The translations under genes were made by a program, and so were the position numbers. 10,451 bases of DNA from an uncultured Collinsella sp. (GTDB lineage Bacteria; Actinomycetota; Coriobacteriia; Coriobacteriales; Coriobacteriaceae): NCBI GenBank assembly GCA_959596495.1, contig CAUFXK010000065.1:1-10451 (forward strand). The letters run 5' to 3'. Below are positions 1-5,619 of the stretch, piece after piece. The notes under the pieces were generated by a model that did no database searches, was not told the origin of the DNA, and worked only from the letters and a program-made list of their open reading frames with translations. Positions within the stretch are counted from its first letter, which is position 1. Each line of letters opens with the position of its first letter.

Positions 1-2
1 GC

Positions 3-893
3 ATGGCATATCGTCTGGACATCAAGCGCATTCTTTCGATGAACTTCTTTCACGACCTGCCCATGATCATGTTGGGCTGTGCCCTGGCCGCGATCGCAAC
101 CGACCTGTTTTTGATTCCCAACGGCCTTGCCGCCGGCGGTGTTACGGGCCTGGCGACCATTATTCAGGCGGTCGGTGCGTCTCATGGCGTGTCGCTGCCC
201 GTTGGTATTCAGACCATCGTGATGAACGCATTGCTGCTGCTCGTGGTTGTGCGCGCGGGCGGAATGTTCTATGCGGTGCAGACAGCCACGGGCTTTGTGC
301 TGCTGGGCTTTTTTACCGATCTGTTTGCGCCGTTTGTGGCGCCGCTGACCCATGACGATCTGATGCTGCCTGCCATGTGGGGCGGTATCGTTACGGGCAT
401 TGGCTACGGTATGGTGCTGCGCGCCGGCGCCAATACCGGCGGTTCCGACACCATTGGGCAGATTATTTCGCGCAATACGTCGCTGCCGGTGGGCTCGACG
501 GTCATGGCCATCGATGTCGCCGTATGCGCGCTGTCGGCCCCTGTCTTCTCGATTGAGAACGCTCTATATGCCGGCCTTTCGATGGTTATTAGCGGATACG
601 TGATCGATGCCGTGGTCGATGGCGGCAACAAGCGCCGTATGGTGCTCATTATCTCGGACAAGTTTCCCGATATCGCGGCCGATATTATGTACGGCTTGGG
701 GCGCGGCTGCACCAAGTTTAAGGCGACCGGCATGTATTCGGGTGCCGAGAAACCGGTGATCATGGTAATTGTGAGCCGCCGCGAGCTCAATACGCTCAAG
801 ACCATCGTGCGCGAGCGCGACCCGCGCGCCATCGTGACGGTTGCCGACGTCACGGAAGCCTTCGGCGAGGGCTTCAAGGACATCAACGCGTAG
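3..893 (+). CDS. YitT-family membrane protein (DUF161 plus C-terminal DUF2179)
   Basis: This 296-aa protein belongs to the YitT family, conserved multi-pass membrane proteins of unsettled transport or regulatory function. Hydrophobic segments lie near residues 20-38, 44-60, 70-84, 93-112, 122-140 and 163-205. Two family motifs are visible: LIPNGLAAGGVTGLA (37-51), and the Gly-rich stretch LRAGANTGGSDTIG (139-152), which resembles a re-entrant or pore-like repeat. The soluble tail from about residue 208 (KRRMVLIISDKF onward, ending in VADVTEAFGEGF) matches the cytosolic DUF2179 domain. The length is usual for the family, so the ATG at base 3 is probably the true or nearly true start. The ribosome binding site would lie outside the window, so a slightly upstream start cannot be excluded. 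I see no clear terminator after the stop. Family assignment is confident; substrate is unknown. Confidence 0.9.
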   Translation: MAYRLDIKRILSMNFFHDLPMIMLGCALAAIATDLFLIPNGLAAGGVTGLATIIQAVGASHGVSLPVGIQTIVMNALLLLVVVRAGGMFYAVQTATGFVLLGFFTDLFAPFVAPLTHDDLMLPAMWGGIVTGIGYGMVLRAGANTGGSDTIGQIISRNTSLPVGSTVMAIDVAVCALSAPVFSIENALYAGLSMVISGYVIDAVVDGGNKRRMVLIISDKFPDIAADIMYGLGRGCTKFKATGMYSGAEKPVIMVIVSRRELNTLKTIVRERDPRAIVTVADVTEAFGEGFKDINA

Positions 894-1017
894 AACTTCC
901 AATTGTTTTGCGCCACCACTTGCTTGTTGAGGGCGTTCATCCAAAAGACGTTCACATTGATAAACCGTTTCATCAGGGCGTCTGCCTGCTCAATTGTTCA
1001 AATAATGATAAAAACTC

Positions 1018-1064
1018 TGGTAAAGCCCTCGGTTTCTTCGCATAATGAATGACGTACGTGCATT
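1018..1064 (+). promoter_or_regulatory. Possible promoter and palindromic operator before the transketolase operon
   Basis: The 237-bp gap after the YitT-family gene holds a -10-like CATAAT (1041-1046), but no good -35 at 17 bp (TGGTAA, 1018-1023). Just downstream, where transcription would start, is AATG-ACGTACGT-g-CATT (1048-1064). It is a perfect 16-bp palindrome apart from one inserted G. The arrangement suggests an operator over the start site, but this is inference from sequence shape. The octamer CAATTGTT also occurs twice in the gap (900-907 and 991-998). Confidence 0.3.
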
Positions 1065-1130
1065 GCGGCTGTGTTGGGATTACCTTCGGTGCCGTGCGCA
1101 TTTTGCCTATGAGGATGAAAGGAAGGCACA

Positions 1131-1961
1131 ATGAGCGACGTAGAGCTCAAAAAGGTTGCCAACGAGGTAAGGAAGGGCATCGTCACCGGCGTGCACGCTG
1201 CCAAGTCCGGCCACCCGGGCGGTTCGCTCGGCGCTGCCGACATCATGACCTATCTGTATTTTGAGGAAATGAACGTCGACCCGGCCGATCCCCGCAAGGC
1301 AGACCGCGACCGCTTTGTGCTCTCCAAGGGCCACTGCGCACCCGGCCTGTATGCCGTGCTCGCCGAGCGCGGATTCTTCCCCAAGGAGGATCTTGAGACG
1401 CTGCGCCACATCGGCAGTCACCTGCAGGGCCATCCCAACATGAACGACACCCCGGGCGTTGACATGTCCACCGGTTCGCTCGGCCAGGGCATCTCCGCCG
1501 CTGTGGGCATGGCCGTTGCCGCCAAACACTGGGGCGACGACTATCGCACCTACGCCCTGCTGGGCGATGGCGAGAGCGAGGAGGGCCAGGTCTGGGAGGC
1601 CGCCATGTTTGCCGGCAACCAGCAGCTCGATAACCTCTGCGTGATCGTCGACCACAACGGCCTGCAGATCGACGGCCCCGTCGAGGAGGTCAACGACCCC
1701 ATGCCGCTCGCCGACAAGTTCCGCGCCTTTAAGTTCCACGTGGTGGAGCTCGCCGACGGCAACGACTTCGACCAGATCCGCGCCGCCTTTGCCGAGGCCC
1801 GCGCTACCAAGGGTCAGCCGACCGCCATTATCGCCGAGACCATGAAGGGCAAGGGCGTCTCCTTTATGGAGAACCAGGTGGGCTGGCACGGTAAGGCCCC
1901 CAACGATGAACAGTTTGAGCAGGCCATGGCAGAGCTCACGGCCGCCGGAGAGGAGCTCTAG
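1131..1961 (+). CDS. Transketolase, N-terminal (TPP pyrophosphate-binding) subunit
   Basis: This is the first half of a split transketolase, which moves two-carbon ketol units between sugar phosphates in the non-oxidative pentose-phosphate pathway using thiamine diphosphate and Mg. The 276-aa protein corresponds to the N-terminal domain of the fused enzyme. Visible motifs are SGHPGG (26-31), LSKGHCAPGLYA (64-75), the GSLGQG loop (115-120), and the cofactor and metal motif GDGESEEGQVWEA (145-157) with Asn176 in DHNGLQIDG. The start is an ATG preceded by AAAGGAAGG (1118-1126), well spaced. The stop is one base before the next start, so the two subunits are surely co-transcribed and probably translationally coupled. 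Two-subunit transketolases are common in actinobacteria, clostridia and archaea. Gene symbols vary, so none is given. Confidence 0.95.
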   Translation: MSDVELKKVANEVRKGIVTGVHAAKSGHPGGSLGAADIMTYLYFEEMNVDPADPRKADRDRFVLSKGHCAPGLYAVLAERGFFPKEDLETLRHIGSHLQGHPNMNDTPGVDMSTGSLGQGISAAVGMAVAAKHWGDDYRTYALLGDGESEEGQVWEAAMFAGNQQLDNLCVIVDHNGLQIDGPVEEVNDPMPLADKFRAFKFHVVELADGNDFDQIRAAFAEARATKGQPTAIIAETMKGKGVSFMENQVGWHGKAPNDEQFEQAMAELTAAGEEL

Positions 1962-1962
1962 G

Positions 1963-2904
1963 ATGGCAGACGTCAAGAAAATCGCCACGCGCGTAAGCTA
2001 CGGCGAGGCCCTCGTCGAGCTCGCCAACGAGCACGATGACTTTGTGGTCCTCGACGCCGACCTGGCTGCCGCCACGCAGACCGGCAAGTTCAAGGCAGCC
2101 TGCCCCGACCGCTTCTTCGACGTGGGCATTGCCGAGAGCAACCTGATGGGTGTTGCCGCCGGTATCGCAACCACCGGTCGCGTTGCCTTTGCGAGCACCT
2201 TTGCCATGTTCGCCGCCGGCCGCGCCTTTGAGCAGGTCCGCAATTCCATCGGCTACCCGCACCTTAACGTTAAGATCGGTGCCACGCACGCCGGTATCTC
2301 GGTGGGCGAGGACGGCGCCACGCACCAGTGCTGCGAGGATATCGCCCTCATGCGCGTCATCCCCGGCATGACCGTGATTGTTCCCGCCGACGACGTGGAG
2401 GCCCGCGCCGTGACGCGCGCCGCCTACGAGTGCGATGGCCCCGTGTACATGCGCTTTGCCCGTCTGGCCTCGCCGGTTATCAACGACCCCGAGACCTACA
2501 AGTTCGAGGTGGGCAAGGGCATCGTCATGCGCGAGGGCGCCGATGTGACCATCATCGCTTGCGGCCTGATGGTCGGCGAGGCTCTCGAGGCCGCTGAGCA
2601 GCTTGCTGCCGAGGGCATCGATGCCGAGGTCATCAACATGCACACCATCAAGCCCATCGATGCCGACCTGATCGTCAAGAGCGCCACCAAGACCGGCCAC
2701 GTCGTGACCGTCGAGGAGCACTCCGTGATCGGTGGCCTGGGCAGCGCCGTTGCCGACGTCCTGTGCGAGCAGTGCCCGACGCCGCTCAAGAAGATCGGCG
2801 TCAACGACACCTTCGGTGAGTCTGGCCCGGGTGCCGAGCTCTTGCACAAGTATGGCCTGGACGCCGCCAACATCGTGGCGACCACCAAGGAGTTCTTGGC
2901 ATAA
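1963..2904 (+). CDS. Transketolase, C-terminal (pyrimidine-binding) subunit
   Basis: This is the second half of the split transketolase, containing the pyrimidine-binding (Pyr) domain and the C-terminal transketolase domain in 313 aa. The catalytic Glu that activates the thiamine ring is expected in FFDVGIAESN (51-60), at Glu58. Other family motifs are STFAMFAAGRAFEQ (78-91), GEDGATHQ (115-122), and VTVEEHSVIGGLGSAV (248-263) of the C-terminal domain. An in-frame start exists upstream at 1906. I chose the ATG at 1963 because GGAGAGGAG (about 1947-1955) sits just before it, because it avoids a long overlap with the first subunit, and because homology begins with the KIATRVSYGEAL segment. Only one base separates it from the upstream stop. 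The active heterotetramer should need both products. Confidence 0.95.
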   Translation: MADVKKIATRVSYGEALVELANEHDDFVVLDADLAAATQTGKFKAACPDRFFDVGIAESNLMGVAAGIATTGRVAFASTFAMFAAGRAFEQVRNSIGYPHLNVKIGATHAGISVGEDGATHQCCEDIALMRVIPGMTVIVPADDVEARAVTRAAYECDGPVYMRFARLASPVINDPETYKFEVGKGIVMREGADVTIIACGLMVGEALEAAEQLAAEGIDAEVINMHTIKPIDADLIVKSATKTGHVVTVEEHSVIGGLGSAVADVLCEQCPTPLKKIGVNDTFGESGPGAELLHKYGLDAANIVATTKEFLA

Positions 2905-2950
2905 GGCAAGACGAGGCAAAGTATCGCGTCGACAACCGCAAACAAGCCAG

Positions 2951-2984
2951 AACAGGGGCGTCCTCAAAGAGGGCGCCCCTGTTT
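2951..2984 (+). terminator. Intrinsic terminator after the transketolase operon
   Basis: AACAGGGGCG (2951-2960) pairs exactly with CGCCCCTGTT (2974-2983). Inside it CCTC (2962-2965) pairs with GAGG (2969-2972) around an AAA loop, giving an almost continuous 15-bp stem. The T tract is short (TTTAT), but the stem is strong and lies 46 bases after the stop. Confidence 0.8.
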
Positions 2985-3123
2985 ATGCTGAATTTAAATT
3001 AGAGTCCTGCCAAGCAAAGTTCCCATGGGGAAACGGGCCCACCCCAACAAAGTGCAATTCAGACCCTTCCAACTTTGTATGCGCAGCATCTCAAGTTGGT
3101 GCGTCGGCCCCATAGTAGCCGCA

Positions 3124-3251
3124 GGCCGGGCGCAGGGTTACCTCCCAAATCTTTCCGCAGCGCAGGCCGGCGTTTGTCCGCAGCTCCGCAGGAGCAGGAC
3201 AAATGCCGGCCATGCGCGAGGACGATTTGGGAGGTAACCCTGCGCCCGGCC
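3124..3251. repeat. Large near-perfect palindrome (128 bp) with nested hairpin
   Basis: The outer arms, 3124-3150 and 3225-3251, are perfect 27-bp reverse complements (left arm begins GGCCGGGCGCAGGG). After a small asymmetric interior loop (3151-3159 against 3218-3224), a second stem pairs 3160-3179 with 3197-3217, with one G-T pair and one bulged A. The apex has GCTCC-GCA-GGAGC (3183-3195). No T tract follows, so it is not a normal intrinsic terminator. I saw no clear target-site duplication at the edges. It could be an intergenic repeat family of the REP or MITE type, a processed RNA structure, or an mRNA-protecting hairpin. The structure is read directly; the class is unknown. Confidence 0.85.
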
Positions 3252-3279
3252 GGTGAGACCCAAACCCCGCCATGCTTCT

Positions 3280-3309
3280 TATGTGCAGTAAAGCTAATGC
3301 TGCTAAAAT
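3280..3309 (+). promoter_or_regulatory. Probable extended -10 promoter for ftsE-ftsX
   Basis: TGC-TAAAAT (3301-3309) is a good extended -10 element, with TG one base before a hexamer matching TATAAT at 5 of 6 positions. The -35 region (about 3280-3286) is poor, as is usual for extended -10 promoters. Transcription would start near 3316, leaving about 39 nt of leader before the GTG start. That leader would exclude the large palindrome from the mRNA. Confidence 0.45.
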
Positions 3310-3354
3310 ACAAAGCGCTCATGTAGTTTAAACGCACGACGATAAGGAGCACCA

Positions 3355-4575
3355 GTGGGTAACCACTTCCGTACCTCCGGTGCGGGCGATGATGCCCCCA
3401 AGACGCAGACGGGCGTCCAGGGCAGTCGTTTCGCCACTCCGGATTCAGAGGGCCAGCCTGTTGCTCAGGCCCCCGCTCAGCCGGCAGATCAGGCACAGCC
3501 GGCATCCGATCCCTTTGCCTACAATCCCACCAGCGATGTCGCGCTTTCCGGCACGGCGGGTTTTGAGCCCGTTCAGGCCGTGACCGCTCGCGTGGAGCAG
3601 CCTCAGGCTGGCGCCGCCACGCCGCAGCCTACCATGGCCGGCATTCCCGACCCCATGGCCCCTGCGACGCCGGTTCCTCAGCCTGCGCAGTCCGGTCTCT
3701 TTGCCGCTATTCCCGATCCCACGCAGCCTGCTGCCCCGGTGGTCGAGAGCGATCAGGCCGCCGAGGTCGCAAGCCTCGATAACGCGCTCAACAACCCCGA
3801 TTTTACGTCGGTGTTTGCGCCCATCGATCCGCAAGCCAGCCGCAAGAAGATGGCCAAGCAGGCCGGTGTCGAGCCCGTCATCCTTATGGAGCATGTCACC
3901 AAGATCTATCCGGCACAGCCCAACAAGCCTGCACTCGACGACATCAACATCGAGATTTATCCGGGCGAGTTCGTCTTCCTGGTCGGTCATTCCGGCTCGG
4001 GTAAGACCACGCTGCTGTCGACGCTCAACCGCGACGTCAAGCCGACGAGCGGCCGCATCTTGGTTGCCGGTCAGGACCTCATGAAGATCAAGAACCGCAA
4101 GGTTCCGTTCCTGCGCCGCCAGATTGGCGCCGTGTTCCAGGACTTTAAGCTTCTGCCGCAAAAGACCGCCTACGAAAACGTGGCGTTTGCCCTGCAGTGC
4201 ATCGGCAAGCCCAAGGGCGTCATTCGCAGCCAGGTGCCCGAGGTGCTGCGTCTGGTCGGTCTGGCCGATCAGATGGACTCGCTGCCCGACCAGCTTTCCG
4301 GTGGCGAGCAGCAGCGCGTCGCCGTCGCCCGCGCTATGGTCAACCGTCCGCCGCTGCTGATCTGCGACGAGCCCACGGGTAACCTCGACCCGGCGATCTC
4401 GCTGGGCATCATGAAGCTGCTCGAGCGTATTAACCGCACCGGCACCACCGTGATCGTCGCCACGCACGACCGCGAGATGGTCGATAGCATGCACCGTCGC
4501 GTGATCGCCCTCGAGGGCGGCCACGTTATCCGCGACCAGGAGAGGGGAGGTTACGGCAACTATGGCACCAACTAA
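3355..4575 (+). CDS. ftsE: Cell-division ATP-binding protein FtsE with long disordered N-terminal extension
   Basis: FtsE is the ABC-type ATPase that, with membrane partner FtsX, controls septal cell-wall hydrolysis. The ATPase domain spans about residues 174-395: Walker A GHSGSGKT (211-218), Q-loop Gln262 in FQDFKLLP, signature LSGGEQQ (314-320), Walker B LLICDEP (334-340), and switch His371 in ATHD. The HDREMVDSMHRRVIALEGG ending is typical of FtsE. At 406 aa it is far longer than the usual 220-230. Residues 1-170 are an Ala/Pro/Gln-rich low-complexity region with two IPDP motifs (97-100 and 119-122). The GTG start has AAGGAG (3344-3349) at 5 bp. An internal ATG at 3850 (Met166) would give a normal-length FtsE but has a poorer ribosome binding site. 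The end overlaps ftsX by 14 bp. Confidence 0.95.
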   Translation: MGNHFRTSGAGDDAPKTQTGVQGSRFATPDSEGQPVAQAPAQPADQAQPASDPFAYNPTSDVALSGTAGFEPVQAVTARVEQPQAGAATPQPTMAGIPDPMAPATPVPQPAQSGLFAAIPDPTQPAAPVVESDQAAEVASLDNALNNPDFTSVFAPIDPQASRKKMAKQAGVEPVILMEHVTKIYPAQPNKPALDDINIEIYPGEFVFLVGHSGSGKTTLLSTLNRDVKPTSGRILVAGQDLMKIKNRKVPFLRRQIGAVFQDFKLLPQKTAYENVAFALQCIGKPKGVIRSQVPEVLRLVGLADQMDSLPDQLSGGEQQRVAVARAMVNRPPLLICDEPTGNLDPAISLGIMKLLERINRTGTTVIVATHDREMVDSMHRRVIALEGGHVIRDQERGGYGNYGTN

Positions 4576-5482
4576 CGTGGGCTACTCCTTCAAAGAGGCA
4601 ATCAGTCACTTCTTCCGTAACTGGACTACCTCGCTCGGCGCCGTCATCACGATCTTCCTTTCGCTGTTTATCATCGGCCTGTTCATCATGGGCTCCGCGA
4701 TGCTGAACTCCGTGATCGGCACCGTCGAGGATCAGGTTGTCATCAACGCGTTCATTAGCGATGACGCCGATCAGGCCGATGTTCAGGCTTTTGAGGCCGA
4801 GCTTAAGACGTGGAATAACGTCAAGTCCGTGACCTATAAGGACAAGGACGACGCGCTGGCCGAGTATACGAGCAAGATGTCGGGCAACGCCGACGCCACC
4901 ATGAGCGCGCTCGATGGCCAGAACCCGCTGCCGGCTTCGTTTGCAATTGAGATGGACGATCCGTCCAAGGTCGAGAGCACGGCCCAGAAGCTCAAGAAGA
5001 ACGCTGACTTCCAGAAGATCGCGGATGACGGCGACGTCAACGCGAGCGTGCTGTACGGCCAAGAGGAAGTGAGCCGCCTGTTCCAGGTGACCAACTACAT
5101 CCGCATCGCCGCCGTGGTGCTCGTTGGCCTTTTGACCTTTATCGCATTCATCTTCATCAACAACACGATTCGCCTGTCCATCACGGCGCGTCGTCGTGAG
5201 ATTGCGATTATGCGTCTGGTCGGCGCCAGCAACGGCTTCATTCGCGGCCCGTTTATCACCGAGGGCGTACTGCAGGCCATTTTGGGCTCGCTGCTTTCCA
5301 TCGGCGTTCTGGAGCTGCTGCGCAATCTGATGATTCCGCGTTTGCAGGAGAGCATCGGCTGGATGTCGTTTGCCCTGCCGATGCAGTACTACCTGGTGAC
5401 CTATGCTGCGCTGATTCTGGTCGGTGTGATTATCGGTCTCTTTGGTTCTGCCATAGCCATGCGCCGCTACCTGCGCGTGTAG
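4562..5482 (+). CDS. ftsX: Cell-division permease-like protein FtsX
   Basis: FtsX is the membrane half of the FtsEX complex. It passes ATP-hydrolysis signals across the membrane to cell-wall hydrolases. The 306-aa protein has the family topology: a short cytoplasmic start (YSFKEAISHFFRNWTTS), TM1 at about 25-48, a large extracellular domain (about 52-175), TM2 at about 181-202, the cytoplasmic coupling segment with RRREIAIMRLVGASNGFIRGPF (210-231), TM3 at about 232-254, an outer segment with MIPRLQES (257-264), and TM4 at about 276-298. The length is normal. The ATG lies inside the end of ftsE, with GGGGAGG (4544-4550) 11 bp upstream, so translation is probably coupled. No gene for an extracellular hydrolase partner follows; a terminator and rnr come next. 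Confidence 0.96.
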   Translation: MAPTNVGYSFKEAISHFFRNWTTSLGAVITIFLSLFIIGLFIMGSAMLNSVIGTVEDQVVINAFISDDADQADVQAFEAELKTWNNVKSVTYKDKDDALAEYTSKMSGNADATMSALDGQNPLPASFAIEMDDPSKVESTAQKLKKNADFQKIADDGDVNASVLYGQEEVSRLFQVTNYIRIAAVVLVGLLTFIAFIFINNTIRLSITARRREIAIMRLVGASNGFIRGPFITEGVLQAILGSLLSIGVLELLRNLMIPRLQESIGWMSFALPMQYYLVTYAALILVGVIIGLFGSAIAMRRYLRV

Positions 5483-5506
5483 GCATGCCTGGAATTCATC
5501 CCTTCC

Positions 5507-5542
5507 AACGGGTCGTCTCTTATGGGGCGGCCCGTTTTTTTT
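5507..5542 (+). terminator. Strong intrinsic terminator after ftsX
   Basis: AACGGGTCGTCTC (5507-5519) pairs with GGGGCGGCCCGTT (5524-5536), using a few G-T pairs, around a four-base loop. Eight consecutive T residues (5535-5542) follow at once. This is a textbook Rho-independent terminator 24 bases after the ftsX stop. Confidence 0.93.
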
Positions 5543-5619
5543 GATCCCAAGGGAACGGCAGGAAAGCGAATCATTTGGGTAGACTCTTTGGAGTTCGTCA
5601 TCGATAGCAAGGAGGCGCC

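Larger units (their letters stand above)
2985..3354. other. 370-bp non-coding stretch between the transketolase operon and ftsE
   Basis: No convincing gene lies here. The short open frames across it mostly read through a large palindrome, and neither strand has a matching ribosome binding site. From left to right it holds a small near-palindrome around CCCATGGG (3022-3029), a weak hairpin ACAAAGT/ACTTTGT (3047-3053 with 3072-3078), the 128-bp palindrome (3124-3251), and the probable ftsE promoter. The last two are listed separately. Confidence 0.7.

Noticed and set aside
1107..2967. Long minus-strand open frames (up to 343 codons) opposite the transketolase genes
   Set aside because: They are antisense shadows in GC-rich sequence with His/Gly/Leu-biased composition, lack ribosome binding sites, and face strong homology on the plus strand.
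3025..3505. Several short open frames on both strands in the tkt-ftsE gap
   Set aside because: They read through the large palindrome, which explains their matching peptide strings on both strands. None has a good ribosome binding site.
3445..4524. A 359-codon minus-strand open frame opposite ftsE
   Set aside because: It is composition-driven, with no start signal and no recognisable domain; the opposite strand clearly encodes the FtsE ATPase.
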